A stretch of DNA of 64,000 bases, taken from Candidatus Pseudothioglobus singularis PS1. Lineage in GTDB: Bacteria > Pseudomonadota > Gammaproteobacteria > PS1 > Pseudothioglobaceae. The notes under the pieces were generated by a model that was not told where the DNA came from, ran no database searches, and saw only the letters and a program-made list of their open reading frames with translations. The position numbers were made by a program, and so were the translations under genes. This document shows positions 17,713 to 26,336 of the stretch, piece after piece. Numbering within the stretch: the stretch's first letter is position 1; each line of letters opens with the position of its first letter. The stretch lies in NCBI RefSeq assembly GCF_001281385.1, contig NZ_CP006911.1, positions 1,240,001 through 1,304,000 of the forward strand, given 5' to 3'.

Positions 17713-18690
17713 TTTTCTACACTACAAGGAGTCAGTGCAAATTTACTTGGGGCAAGTAGTGCCGTAAATAAAGCTGGATTTGCAGTAGCTAATTACTTAC
17801 CCGAGCTATCTAAAGAGCAATATACAGAATTAGTCATACATTATATAAAGCTTATAGGCAATTCTTCGCCATGGATGTTTGGCTTTCTTACAATTTGTGC
17901 AGTTGCTGCTTTACAAGTTACTGCTGCTGCGTTTATGTTTACGACAGGAAATATTCTATGTCGAAATATTTATGTTCAATACTTTAACAAAGATGCAGAT
18001 TATAGACTTCAAATTAAGTCTGCAAAAATTTTTACTGCTTTAGTTTTTTTATGTGGAATGTTGCTTGCTTCTTTTTCTATGGAAGCCACACTTCTACTTG
18101 GTGGTTTAGCGATTGCTTTTTCATTTCAACTCTGGCCATCATTATTAAGTATTACTTGGTTTCCATGGATAACGAAAAATGCAGCAATTGCTGGATTAAT
18201 TATCGGGCTAATTGTTGTTGTTTTTACTGATACATTAGGACAAAAATTAACTGGTGGAAGACTTCTATGGGGGGTATGGCCCTGGACAATTCATTCAGCT
18301 GTATGGGGAATGTTCTTTAATATTTCCATTTGTTTAATTATGTCATTTTTAACTAATAATGATCCAGATAGGGAGCACAGAGAGAAATTCCATTCTTTTA
18401 TTCGAGAGCATAGTATTAGGAAAAATAATGACCGCTGGTCTAAACCTGTTGGAGGTCTTCTATTAATGGTTTGGATGTTCTTTGCTATAGGGCCTGGATC
18501 TATATTTGGTAACTTTGTTTTTGGAAAGCCAAACAATGGTTATGAGGATTGGATTCTTGGAATGCCATCCATCTGGGCATGGCAAATTATTTGGTGGGCA
18601 TTAGGTGTTGGAGTAGTTTGGTTTTTAGCTAACAAATTAAGAATGTCTACTGAGCCTGAAATAGAGATTAAATCTATTTCTTCAGAATGA
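17713..18690 (+). pseudogene. 5'-truncated sodium:solute symporter (SSS family) remnant
   Basis: Translation from 17713, directly after in-frame stops at 17707 and 17710, gives a protein with SSS-family features. These include LQGVSANLLGASSAV upstream of the first ATG, then MFGFLTICAVAALQVTAAAF, FTTGNILCRNIY and several hydrophobic membrane segments. The first ATG (17875) lies inside the conserved part, and at least the N-terminal several transmembrane helices of the usual 12-14 are absent. No plausible start or ribosome-binding site precedes the homology. The break coincides with the end of the TPR-sulfotransferase gene, suggesting that insertion or deletion at the island edge removed the 5' half. 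A 271-residue product from 17875 cannot be excluded. Confidence 0.8.
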
Positions 18691-18698
18691 CTATTATC

Positions 18699-19586
18699 TC
18701 AGTTAGCTTTTAATAGTTTTGCCATTGTAATACCCATATCTGAAGGTGTTGGTGCTACCAGAATTCCTACATCTTTAAGCATAATTACTTTTTCTGCAGC
18801 ACTCTCTCCACTGGAATTTACAATCGCTCCTGCATGCCCCATAAGGCGTCCAGGTGGAGCAGTTAAACCAGCAACATATGCTGCCATCGGCTTACTCATA
18901 TTATTTTTAAAGTAGTCTGCAGCTTCAGCTTCCTGAGGGCCGCCAATTTCTCCAATAATCAAAACAGCTTCAGTCTCATCATCTTTTTCAAAATGCTTAA
19001 GTATTTCTACAAAAGAACTTCCATTGATTGGGTCTCCACCAATACCTACAGCTGTACTTATACCAATACCTAACTCTTTCATTTGAGACGCTGCCTCATA
19101 TCCTAAAGTACCAGATCTTCCAATTAAGCCAACTTTGCCTTTCATATAGATGTGCCCTGGCATGATTCCCATCATAGCTTTACCTGGGCTAATAGTTCCA
19201 GCACAGTTTGGACCGGTCAATATCATTCTCTCATCTGGCTGAGCACTATTAATATATCGCTTTACTCGGATCATATCATGCGTTGGTATGCCATCAGTAA
19301 TACTAACGCAATATTTAATCCCAGATTCAGCAGCCTCCATAATTCCATCACCTGCATAAGCTGGTGGTACAAAAACAATACTAGCTTCTGCACCTGTTGC
19401 CTTAACAGCCTCCTCAACAGTATTAAATACGGGGATACCTAGATGGGTCATACCTCCTTTTCCAGGTGTTACTCCAGCAACCACATTGGTTCCATAATCA
19501 ATCATTTCCTGGGCATGAAAAGAGCCAATTCTCCCAGTAATCCCTTGAACTAATACTGGTGTTTTTTCATCAATAAATATACTCAT
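18699..19586 (-). CDS. mtkB: Malate-CoA ligase (malate thiokinase) subunit beta, SucD-like
   Basis: CoA-binding/phospho-His subunit of an ADP-forming CoA ligase. The N-terminal GITGRIGSFHAQEMIDYGTN is the CoA-binding Rossmann region, and GHAGAIVNSSGESAAEKV carries the phosphorylated His. At 295 residues it matches both SucD and MtkB. I call it mtkB rather than sucD because mtkA and malyl-CoA lyase are immediately upstream, the arrangement known from serine-cycle methylotrophs. The reaction is malate + CoA + ATP to malyl-CoA. It begins 10 bp after mtkA. The alternative is plain succinyl-CoA synthetase. Confidence 0.82.
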   Translation of the reverse strand: MSIFIDEKTPVLVQGITGRIGSFHAQEMIDYGTNVVAGVTPGKGGMTHLGIPVFNTVEEAVKATGAEASIVFVPPAYAGDGIMEAAESGIKYCVSITDGIPTHDMIRVKRYINSAQPDERMILTGPNCAGTISPGKAMMGIMPGHIYMKGKVGLIGRSGTLGYEAASQMKELGIGISTAVGIGGDPINGSSFVEILKHFEKDDETEAVLIIGEIGGPQEAEAADYFKNNMSKPMAAYVAGLTAPPGRLMGHAGAIVNSSGESAAEKVIMLKDVGILVAPTPSDMGITMAKLLKAN

Positions 19587-19596
19587 ATCTCAACCT

Positions 19597-20766
19597 TTAA
19601 TGATTATCCTTCCAGGCATCAACAACCTTATGAGCTGCATCAGCCAGAGTATTTGCTGTAATAACTTTCTTACCGCTATCTTTTAAAATTTTTTGTCCTT
19701 TTTCAACATTTGTTCCAGACAAACGAACAACTAAAGGAATGTTAATATCACGTTTATTTAATAAATCGACGATTCCCTGAGCTACCCAATCGCAGCGATT
19801 TATTCCTGCGAAGATATTAATTAGTATGGCTTCAACATTTTGATCTGAAAGAACTAACTCAATCGATGTTGCTACTCTTTCAGGTGATGCGCCGCCGCCA
19901 ATATCAAGGAAATTAGCAGGCTCTCCTCCAGCATGCTGAATCATATCCATGGTGGCCATTGCCAATCCTGCACCATTAATAATACAGCCTATGTTTCCTT
20001 CCAACCCAATATAGCTTAGGTCATGCTCTGCAGCATTGGTTTCTCTAGGATCCTCTTGAGTCTTATCGCGGAATTCAAAAATCTCTGGTCTGCGGTATAG
20101 AGCATTAGCATCAAATGTCATCTTTGCATCAATAGCTAATATTTGATTACCTGATGTTAAAACCAATGGATTAATTTCCAATAAATTAGCGTCAGTATCT
20201 CGAAAGGCACGATAACATTTCATTACTGCTCTGCTTGCAACTCCAACCGCCTGATTTGGCAGATCAAGCGTAAAGGCCAATTGCCTCGATTGAAAGGGTT
20301 GCATGCCAACTGCAGGATCAATAACAATTTTTGCAATTTTTTCAGGTGTCTCCTCAGCCACTTTCTCAATATCCATGCCACCCTCAGTTGAGGCAATGAG
20401 AGTAACTTTCTGAGTAGCACGGTCAAGAACAATACTAAAGTAAAGCTCTTTACTGATGTCACTAGCCTCTTCAACATAGATACTGGAAACCATCTTTCCT
20501 TGAGGGCCTGTCTGATTGGTGACTAGGTTATTTCCAAGTAGCTTGTCACAAAATTCAGAAATTTCGCTATGACTTTTACATAATTTAACTCCACCCGCTT
20601 TTCCTCTTGCACCAGAGTGCAGTTGTGCTTTAACTATCCATGAATTTCCACCCAATTCATTAGCCTGATAAATTGCCTCTGTTGCTGAGTGTGCAATACC
20701 TCCCTTAGGAATTGGAACCCCATACTTAGCTAGGAGTTTTTTGGCTTGATATTCATGAATATTCAT
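19597..20766 (-). CDS. mtkA: Malate-CoA ligase (malate thiokinase) subunit alpha, SucC-like
   Basis: ATP-grasp subunit of the CoA ligase, paired with the gene at 18699. The N-terminus [20 protein letters not shown] is typical of SucC/MtkA, and [35 protein letters not shown] and the C-terminal domain with [10 protein letters not shown] follow. Length 389 fits. Eight bp separate it from mclA and ten from mtkB, so mclA-mtkA-mtkB form one operon on the minus strand. Substrate (malate rather than succinate) is inferred from this context. In the serine cycle it activates malate for cleavage to glyoxylate and acetyl-CoA; the set could also run in the direction of glyoxylate assimilation. Confidence 0.83.
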   Translation of the reverse strand: MNIHEYQAKKLLAKYGVPIPKGGIAHSATEAIYQANELGGNSWIVKAQLHSGARGKAGGVKLCKSHSEISEFCDKLLGNNLVTNQTGPQGKMVSSIYVEEASDISKELYFSIVLDRATQKVTLIASTEGGMDIEKVAEETPEKIAKIVIDPAVGMQPFQSRQLAFTLDLPNQAVGVASRAVMKCYRAFRDTDANLLEINPLVLTSGNQILAIDAKMTFDANALYRRPEIFEFRDKTQEDPRETNAAEHDLSYIGLEGNIGCIINGAGLAMATMDMIQHAGGEPANFLDIGGGASPERVATSIELVLSDQNVEAILINIFAGINRCDWVAQGIVDLLNKRDINIPLVVRLSGTNVEKGQKILKDSGKKVITANTLADAAHKVVDAWKDNH

Positions 20767-20774
20767 AACTACAC

Positions 20775-21722
20775 CTAGACCTTTCCATGAATTGCGTTAT
20801 CTGTATTCACAATATTTTCAGCCATCTTAGCGGATGCTGCATCGATCATACGTCCATTAAGTTGGGCCGCCCCTCTTCCATCTTTTGCCGCCTCATCAAG
20901 AGCAATCAGAATTTGCTTTGCATGAGAAACTTCCTCATTAGGTGGCGTATAAACCTCATTAGCAAGCTCAATCTGAGATGGGTGGATGGCCCATTTTCCC
21001 TCAAACCCAAGAGCTGCGCCCCTTCGTGCTGCATCTTTATAAGACTCCGGATCATTAAAATCTCCAAATGGCCCATCAATTGCACGCAGTCCATAAGCAC
21101 GGCACGCAACTAACATCTGGGACAATCCAGCATGCCATTGATCACCAGGATAATCTGGATTCAAACCACCGATAACAGTTGTTCTGGCTCTGCAGCTTGC
21201 AGCATAATCAGCTACGCCAAAATGCATAGCCTCAAGTCTTTCATCTCGCCCTTGCTTTGCAATCTCCATCACATTAGCCATACCTAGTGTAGTTTCAATC
21301 AGAATCTCTATTCCAATTCTATTTTTTAGGCCTTTTGCTGTCTCTATTTGATTAAGCATCGCTGACAACATATACACATCAGATGCTGTTCCGGCTTTTG
21401 GAAGTAAAATGGTATCAAGCTTACTCCCAGCCTGCTCCACAACCTCAACTACATCCCGATACATATAGTGAGTATCAATACTATTAATTCGAACTGAAAT
21501 CGTTTTTCCACTCCCTTTCCAGTCAAGATCATTAATGGCATCAATTACATTTTGTCGAGCGGGTATTTTATCGTCTGGAGCTACTGCATCCTCTAGGTCT
21601 AAAAAGACATAATCAGCAGAACTTTGTAAAGCCTTTTCAAACATCTTTGGACTAGATCCAGGAACAGCCAATTCACTTCGCTGAAGCCTTTGTTTAACTG
21701 GCTCATAGATAATATGACTCAT
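20775..21722 (-). CDS. mclA: L-malyl-CoA lyase
   Basis: HpcH/HpaI/CitE-superfamily lyase that reversibly splits malyl-CoA into acetyl-CoA and glyoxylate. Residues follow closely the methylotroph MclA pattern: [35 protein letters not shown] with Mg2+-binding acids, [58 protein letters not shown] and [18 protein letters not shown]. Length 315 is normal. First gene of the mclA-mtkA-mtkB unit. The upstream gap has a tandem 9-bp repeat that might be a regulator site. With glcDEF and the serine-glyoxylate aminotransferase 10 kb away it marks glyoxylate metabolism as a theme. Confidence 0.92.
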   Translation of the reverse strand: MSHIIYEPVKQRLQRSELAVPGSSPKMFEKALQSSADYVFLDLEDAVAPDDKIPARQNVIDAINDLDWKGSGKTISVRINSIDTHYMYRDVVEVVEQAGSKLDTILLPKAGTASDVYMLSAMLNQIETAKGLKNRIGIEILIETTLGMANVMEIAKQGRDERLEAMHFGVADYAASCRARTTVIGGLNPDYPGDQWHAGLSQMLVACRAYGLRAIDGPFGDFNDPESYKDAARRGAALGFEGKWAIHPSQIELANEVYTPPNEEVSHAKQILIALDEAAKDGRGAAQLNGRMIDAASAKMAENIVNTDNAIHGKV

Positions 21723-21771
21723 AAAACCCCTTTAATGAATATTTCAATAATTAAACTATAACAACAATTGC

Positions 21772-21789
21772 ATTGAGTAAATTGAGTAA
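21772..21789. repeat. Tandem 9-bp direct repeat upstream of mclA
   Basis: ATTGAGTAA occurs twice head to tail, about 50 bp upstream of the mclA start. Two adjacent helical-phase sites could bind a regulator of the malyl-CoA operon, but AT-rich coincidence is possible. No regulator gene is adjacent. Confidence 0.35.
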
Positions 21790-21865
21790 TAATCAAAGGT
21801 GATTTAGGTCAAATCAATCCTGAAACTTAAATGAATAAAAGAATATCAAAAGATTTGTCTTTAAG

Positions 21866-21942
21866 TGGCGTCCCGTAGGAGATTTGAACTACCTGTTTCC
21901 AGGATGAAATCCTGGCGTCCTAGGCCACTAGACGAACGGGAC
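21866..21942 (-). tRNA. tRNA-Glu (TTC)
   Basis: On the minus strand a 7-bp acceptor stem (GTCCCGT/ACGGGAC), discriminator G and encoded CCA are seen. The anticodon stem CCAGG/CCTGG closes loop ATTTCAT, giving anticodon TTC (Glu). The T arm contains GGTAGTTCAAATCTCC. It is the third tRNA of a minus-strand cluster. Confidence 0.93.
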
Positions 21943-21972
21943 ATGAAAATTTTAGAGGATTTTAAATTGAAA

Positions 21973-21996
21973 AAGTAAGTTAAATTTAACTTACTT
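21973..21996. repeat. Perfect 24-bp palindrome between the two tRNA-Glu genes
   Basis: AAGTAAGTTAAA followed by its exact reverse complement. On the minus strand it lies just after the upstream tRNA-Glu and is followed by TTTTTC, so it can form a hairpin acting as a processing signal or weak terminator between the two tRNAs. Being purely A/T-rich the stem is not strong. Confidence 0.5.
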
Positions 21997-22009
21997 AATC
22001 AAAAAAAAA

Positions 22010-22084
22010 TGGCATCCGGTAGGGGAATCGAACCCCTCTTGCCAGGATGAAAACCTGGAGTCCTAACCGATAGACGAACCGGAC
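22010..22084 (-). tRNA. tRNA-Glu (TTC), second copy
   Basis: Minus-strand cloverleaf with acceptor stem GTCCGGT/ACCGGAT (one G-U pair), encoded CCA, anticodon stem CCAGG/CCTGG and loop TTTTCAT, giving anticodon TTC. T arm GGGGTTCGATTCCCC is canonical. It differs from the other tRNA-Glu in acceptor, D-arm and T-arm positions, so the pair is not a fresh duplication. Confidence 0.96.
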
Positions 22085-22100
22085 AAAATCATTTTTGCTA

Positions 22101-22176
22101 TGGTGGAGCTAGGCGGGATCGAACCGCCGACCTCAACACTGCCAGTGTTGCGCTCTCCCAGCTGAGCTATAGCCCC
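22101..22176 (-). tRNA. tRNA-Ala (GGC)
   Basis: Minus-strand tRNA starting GGGGCTATAGCTCAGC and ending with encoded CCA. Acceptor stem GGGGCTA/TAGCTCC pairs with one G-U; anticodon stem CAACA/TGTTG with loop CTGGCAG gives anticodon GGC. T loop GGTTCGATCCC is canonical. It is first in the Ala-Glu-Glu cluster and is preceded by a strong promoter-like sequence. Confidence 0.97.
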
Positions 22177-22205
22177 AAAAAACCGGGTTGTTAGCAAAAC
22201 CGTAG

Positions 22206-22233
22206 ATTATAATCTGTATCTCATTTCAGTCAA
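22206..22233 (-). promoter_or_regulatory. Promoter for the tRNA-Ala/Glu/Glu cluster
   Basis: Minus strand reads TTGACT (22233-22228), 16-bp spacer, TATAAT (22211-22206), close to the sigma-70 consensus. The predicted start lies about 20 nt before tRNA-Ala. It is the best promoter match I found in the window, fitting a stable-RNA gene cluster. Confidence 0.7.
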
Positions 22234-22259
22234 GTCAAAATTGGTAAAATAGTACTATT

Positions 22260-22982
22260 ATGGAAAAAAAATATAACAGCAATAATTACTCAATCGAGGT
22301 GCTTTATCATATCGGCGCCTATGAAAATTCAATTCATTTTATCTTTGATAAAGCTACCAAAACATGCGCAATTGTAGACCCAGCATGGGAGCCTGATTTA
22401 TTTTTGAAGAAAATTAAGGATAAAGGTTATACACTTACGGACATCTGGATAACGCACTGGCATGGCGACCATACGAATGCAGTAGACGACCTTGCTAATA
22501 AAACTGGCGCAAAAATTACTGCTGGTGTTAATGAGGTTCCCTACCTCAATATTGAAAATCCAGTTCATACTGTTGATGATGGGGATATGATTAAGCTTGG
22601 CGATATTGAAATAAAAATTATTGAAACTCCTGGCCATACAGCTGGTGGTGTCTGCTATCTTCTTGATGAACATCTTATTGCTGGCGATACATTATTTGTA
22701 TATGGTGTCGGAATCTGTAGTCTTGCTGGATCAAATCCAGTCACCTTATTCCACTCTTTAAAAAAATTAATGGCTCAGGTGCCTGATGATATTCATTTAC
22801 TATGTGGACATAACTATGGCTCAGAAATTACAACGACGATTGCTGAACAAAAAAAGGCTAATCCTTTCTTGTTAATTGAGGATGAAGACACATTTGTCCG
22901 TTATAGAATGCATGTTCATGACTCAACAAGAACATACCCAATGTCACCAATGACACTAGATGAGGTAAATGCCCTACTATGA
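22260..22982 (+). CDS. Metallo-beta-lactamase-fold hydrolase (glyoxalase II-like)
   Basis: 240 residues with the MBL metal motif THWHGDHTNAV, then IIETPGHTAGGVCYLL (third His), HLIAGDTLFVYG (bridging Asp) and LLCGHNYGSEIT (last His). All metal ligands of the HxHxDH class are present, so it should be an active hydrolase. It most resembles hydroxyacylglutathione hydrolases (GloB/GloC-like), but the C-terminal glutathione-binding helices of true GloB are not clear, so the thioester substrate is unknown. Its stop overlaps the nadD start (ATGA), placing it first in an operon with nadD, rsfS and rlmH. Confidence 0.8.
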   Translation: MEKKYNSNNYSIEVLYHIGAYENSIHFIFDKATKTCAIVDPAWEPDLFLKKIKDKGYTLTDIWITHWHGDHTNAVDDLANKTGAKITAGVNEVPYLNIENPVHTVDDGDMIKLGDIEIKIIETPGHTAGGVCYLLDEHLIAGDTLFVYGVGICSLAGSNPVTLFHSLKKLMAQVPDDIHLLCGHNYGSEITTTIAEQKKANPFLLIEDEDTFVRYRMHVHDSTRTYPMSPMTLDEVNALL

Positions 22983-23581
22983 TAGGGATTTATGGCGGCT
23001 CCTTTGACCCCGTTCATTTAGGACATCTTAAAACAGCAACCTCAATTAAGAATGAACTAGCTATTAAACGCTTGTTTCTTCTGCCTTGCTATGAACCTGT
23101 ACATAAAGGCTCTCTTAAATATTCATCTGATCAAAGACTTAAGATGTTAAGCCTTGCAATTGAAGATTTTTCTGAACTTGAGATTGATAAAAGGGAAATT
23201 CTTCGTGGTGGAAGCTCTTATATGATTGACACTCTTAAAGAGCTAGTAGAGATTCACAAAGAAGAGACAATTTGTCTTATTATTGGCATGGATAGCTTTG
23301 TAAACTTCAAAACATGGAAACAATGGGATGAGTTTTCGAAGCTTGTTCATATGATTATCCTTCCGAGAAATGGAGATCAGCCCAGTCATAAGAATCTTGA
23401 TACTTTTAAGATAACAGATAATATTGATCAGTTAAGGGCTAAGTCAAATGGTCTTTTATATTTCTCTAATGCACAGCTTATAGATATTTCATCTAGCGAT
23501 ATTAGAGGTAAAATTGCCGGCAATCAAAATCTTGATAATTTAATGCCCTCTTCTGTTATAAATTTTTTACAAAAAATATGA
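22979..23581 (+). CDS. nadD: Nicotinate-nucleotide adenylyltransferase
   Basis: Adenylates nicotinate mononucleotide to deamido-NAD in NAD synthesis. The N-terminal GIYGGSFDPVHLGHLKTA holds the nucleotidyltransferase HxGH motif, and the C-terminal SSSDIRGKI is the ISSTxIR-like motif. IIGMDSFVNFKTWKQW is also typical. Length 200 is normal. ATGA overlaps at both ends couple it to the MBL hydrolase and rsfS. The nadD-rsfS-rlmH order is common in Gammaproteobacteria and other bacteria. Confidence 0.95.
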   Translation: MIGIYGGSFDPVHLGHLKTATSIKNELAIKRLFLLPCYEPVHKGSLKYSSDQRLKMLSLAIEDFSELEIDKREILRGGSSYMIDTLKELVEIHKEETICLIIGMDSFVNFKTWKQWDEFSKLVHMIILPRNGDQPSHKNLDTFKITDNIDQLRAKSNGLLYFSNAQLIDISSSDIRGKIAGNQNLDNLMPSSVINFLQKI

Positions 23582-23913
23582 AACTTGCTGAACAAATAAA
23601 AGTTGTTGAAAATGTTATTGATGATTTAAAAGGAGAGAATATTGTAACTCTCAATATTATGAAACAGAGTGATGATATGGAGGCTATTATTATCACAACT
23701 GGACGATCTATTCAGCATGTCCGAGGCATAGCTAACAATGTCAGTAGCGAAGCCAAAAGGCTTAATATGCCAGTCCTAGGAACTGAAGGTACTGAGTCTA
23801 GCGAATGGGCTCTTGTTGATCTTGGAGAAGTGGTAGTTCATGTTATGACAGAAAAAACTAGAGAATTTTATAAACTAGAAAAATTATGGTCTATCGATAA
23901 AGATGAGGATTAA
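23578..23913 (+). CDS. rsfS: Ribosomal silencing factor RsfS
   Basis: A 111-residue RsfS/Iojap-family protein that binds uL14 on the large subunit and blocks subunit joining when nutrients are low. Recognisable are GENIVTLNIMKQS, IIITTGRSIQHVRGIANNV, GTEGTESSEWALVDLGEVVVHVM and the C-terminal REFYKLEKLWS. It sits between nadD and rlmH with overlaps on both sides (4 and 11 bp), the usual gene order, which confirms the call. Confidence 0.95.
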   Translation: MKLAEQIKVVENVIDDLKGENIVTLNIMKQSDDMEAIIITTGRSIQHVRGIANNVSSEAKRLNMPVLGTEGTESSEWALVDLGEVVVHVMTEKTREFYKLEKLWSIDKDED

Positions 23914-24370
23914 CCTTATTGCTATAGGAAAAAAAATGCCCGACTGGATCACCCATGGCATTGAACACTATAAGAAGCAACTCCCTAAAAACTATAATTT
24001 CACAATCACAGTTCTAGAGTCTCAAAACCGAAAATCAATTAGTGCTGAAAATACTAAAAACCTAGAAGAGAAATTAATTCTAGATGCAGCCTCTGGCTCA
24101 ACTCTTTTGATAGCATTTGATGAGCTAGGTAAACAGCAATCAAGCAAAGAGCTATCTAAATCAATTGAGAAGTGGCAGCTTGAGGGTGAGAGTGTGGCAA
24201 TGATTATCGGTGGTGCAGATGGGCTTTCGTCAGAGCTGAAACAAAAATGTAATTTGATTTGGAGCTTATCTAACCTAACTTTGACTCACTCCATGGCGAG
24301 ATTACTGTTAGTAGAGCAACTCTATCGAGGCCACAGTTTAATGACTAACCACCCATACCATAGGAGTTAA
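23903..24370 (+). CDS. rlmH: 23S rRNA (pseudouridine1915-N3)-methyltransferase
   Basis: SPOUT-class methyltransferase acting on the pseudouridine that RluD makes in helix 69. The 155-residue protein starts MRINLIAIGKKMPDW and shows the SPOUT knot region VAMIIGGADGLS followed by LTLTHSMARLLLVEQLYR and the ending HPYHR, all standard for RlmH. It overlaps rsfS by 11 bp and ends the operon, facing arsC tail to tail. Confidence 0.96.
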   Translation: MRINLIAIGKKMPDWITHGIEHYKKQLPKNYNFTITVLESQNRKSISAENTKNLEEKLILDAASGSTLLIAFDELGKQQSSKELSKSIEKWQLEGESVAMIIGGADGLSSELKQKCNLIWSLSNLTLTHSMARLLLVEQLYRGHSLMTNHPYHRS

Positions 24371-24379
24371 AGAATTAAC

Positions 24380-24727
24380 TCACAGGATTGAATTAATATT
24401 CTCTGGTGGTCTTCCAATGGCAACCCCTTTGTCTGTTCTAACAATAGGACGCTCAATTAAAATGGGTGACCCTAACATTGCTTTTATTAAATGATCTTCA
24501 CTGAGCGACTTATCAGAAAGGCCAAGCTCTTTGTATTTTGACTCTCCCCTTCTCATGAGATCTCGAGCACTAATTCCTAAATCCTTCAAGATAGCTTTAA
24601 GTTCTTGCTCATTTGGAGGAGTATCAAGGTAATTAACAACCTCAAACTCAACATCGTTTTGTTCTAAAATGGCAAGTGTTGCTCTTGATTTAGAGCAGCG
24701 CGTATTGTGATAAATCTTGGCACTCAT
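24380..24727 (-). CDS. arsC: Arsenate reductase-like (ArsC/Spx family) protein
   Basis: 115-residue thioredoxin-fold protein with the ArsC signature YHNTRCSKSRATLAIL including the catalytic Cys, and the PILIERPIV and AIGRPPENI segments with the family's arginines. Such proteins reduce arsenate with glutathione/glutaredoxin, though YfgD-type relatives have less certain roles. No arsB or arsR nearby, so this looks like a stand-alone housekeeping copy. It is divergent from the TlpA-like gene, with only 11 bp between starts. Confidence 0.87.
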   Translation of the reverse strand: MSAKIYHNTRCSKSRATLAILEQNDVEFEVVNYLDTPPNEQELKAILKDLGISARDLMRRGESKYKELGLSDKSLSEDHLIKAMLGSPILIERPIVRTDKGVAIGRPPENINSIL

Positions 24728-24738
24728 AAATTTAACTC

Positions 24739-25266
24739 ATGAAAAAACTACTTATTATACTCTTGCTAATATCTCCCATTCATACTAGCCAGGCACTCAG
24801 TCTTAACTCATTAGTTGACTGGGTAAAGCCTCTGATGCCATGGTACGAGCAAGAACCTGAACTAACATTTAAATTGACCGATATCAAGGGAAATGTGTAT
24901 ACAGAAAAAAATACAAAGGGGAAGTACCTGGTAGTTAATTTTTGGGCTACTTGGTGCACTCCATGCTTAAAAGAGATTCCTGCATTTGTAAAATTCTATA
25001 ATAAAAATTCTGATCATGTTGAGATATTAGGGTTAGATTTTGAGCCAGTTAACATCGAAGTTATTAATGAGTTTATTGAACGCTTTAATATCAATTATCC
25101 AATCGTCCTTTATGATTATCAGAATGACTCTGAATACTCAAATTTTGGTGAGATTGTTGGAATGCCTACAACTCAAATATATAGTCCTGAGGGAGAGTTA
25201 CTACAAACATTTATGGGAGAAGTAACTATTGAAGATTTAGATAAATTTATATCACCAATCTCTTAG
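24739..25266 (+). CDS. TlpA/ResA-like thiol-disulfide oxidoreductase, exported
   Basis: 175 residues with an N-terminal signal peptide (KKLLIILLLISPIHTSQA) and a thioredoxin-like domain containing NFWATWCTPCLKEIPAF with a CxxC redox centre (WCTPC), then VGMPTTQIYSPEG with the cis-Pro. Expected in the periplasm, reducing disulfides, for example of apocytochrome c or copper-site proteins. No cytochrome maturation genes are adjacent, so the partner is unknown. Its 3' end overlaps the convergent epmB by 20 bp. Confidence 0.87.
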   Translation: MKKLLIILLLISPIHTSQALSLNSLVDWVKPLMPWYEQEPELTFKLTDIKGNVYTEKNTKGKYLVVNFWATWCTPCLKEIPAFVKFYNKNSDHVEILGLDFEPVNIEVINEFIERFNINYPIVLYDYQNDSEYSNFGEIVGMPTTQIYSPEGELLQTFMGEVTIEDLDKFISPIS

Positions 25267-26188
25267 ACTCACCTCCCTCATCTCTAACTAATTTAGGTAA
25301 CAAATAGCCTGGCACCATATTCTGTAGAGCTTTATAAATCTTATGAGCCTGATTATCTGAAATTAAGAAACTTTCTGCTCCAGAAACCTTATCAAGTAGA
25401 TGGATATAATAGGGCAATATAGATGCCTCAAAAAGCTTATAAGACAGTTCAGCTAGAGTCTTAGAGTCATCATTCACATCTCTCAAAAAAACTGATTGAT
25501 TAAGCAATATATGATTTCGCAAAGCCTTTATGTTATTAACAAATTCATCAGATATTTCCTGAGCATGATTAATATGAAAAACAATCACAACTTTGAGCTT
25601 TGTTTGATTGAGTGATGCTATAAGCTCCTCAGTAATTCTAGAAGGTATGACAACGGCTGTTCTTGTATGAATTCTCAGTGTTTTAATATGTTGAATGCTT
25701 TCAATCTTCCTTAATATTTTGTTAATTTTTTTATCACTCAATGTGAGTGGATCACCGCCACTCAATACAACCTCATTGACCTCAATTCTTTTTGATAAAT
25801 AATTCTGAATATCAGCCCAATTTTTTAAAACATCATTATCGTCATAATCAAAATTTTGTCTGAAGCAATATTGACAATGGATAGCACAAACACTGCTCGA
25901 TATTAATAGAACTCGAGAGGGATACTTATGAATCAAGCCCTTCACAGGTGAAAACTCTTCATCGTATACTGGCGAATCAATAAAACCTTTTTTACTTTGA
26001 CGTTCTTTAGGAAGAATTTGCAATAAAAGAGGATCTAAAGGGTTAGTTTTATCTATTCTCTTAGCAAATTCAAGTGGGATCTTGATTGGAAAATTACCAT
26101 CTTGAAATCGATCATTATCAAAATACTCATTACAATCATTGGCATTTTTTAAAGAACTTCTAACACTCTCATTCCAAGTTTTATTCAT
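25247..26188 (-). CDS. epmB: EF-P beta-lysylation protein EpmB (lysine 2,3-aminomutase family)
   Basis: Radical-SAM, PLP-dependent aminomutase family protein. The cluster motif CAIHCQYCFRQNF (CxxxCxxC) binds 4Fe-4S, and VVLSGGDPLTL and LRIHTRTAVVIPSRI are typical of KamA/EpmB. At 313 residues it matches EpmB rather than longer catabolic lysine aminomutases. It makes (R)-beta-lysine that EpmA attaches to elongation factor P. Neither epmA nor efp is in the window. Divergent from uvrD across a 148-bp gap. Confidence 0.88.
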   Translation of the reverse strand: MNKTWNESVRSSLKNANDCNEYFDNDRFQDGNFPIKIPLEFAKRIDKTNPLDPLLLQILPKERQSKKGFIDSPVYDEEFSPVKGLIHKYPSRVLLISSSVCAIHCQYCFRQNFDYDDNDVLKNWADIQNYLSKRIEVNEVVLSGGDPLTLSDKKINKILRKIESIQHIKTLRIHTRTAVVIPSRITEELIASLNQTKLKVVIVFHINHAQEISDEFVNNIKALRNHILLNQSVFLRDVNDDSKTLAELSYKLFEASILPYYIHLLDKVSGAESFLISDNQAHKIYKALQNMVPGYLLPKLVRDEGGESKRLVI

Positions 26189-26336
26189 CTGAATGTTCTA
26201 ATATAGTATTAAATAATCAGTCAACATTATAATGACTCAATTACTGATTATAATTTATCTATACTGACTCATTTGAGTGCGATTTTTCTTAAAGTTAGAG
26301 CTTAAATAAAGCCTTTTTTATATTCAATTAACTATT

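Noticed and set aside
18699-20766. Ordinary succinyl-CoA synthetase sucCD
   Set aside because: Sequence alone allows it, but both genes are packed with a convincing malyl-CoA lyase and no TCA-cycle genes, so malate-CoA ligase is preferred; kept as the alternative.
21973-21996. 24-bp palindrome as an attachment site for a mobile element in the tRNA cluster
   Set aside because: No integrase, no duplicated tRNA 3' end and no foreign genes nearby; its place between tRNAs fits RNA processing or termination better.
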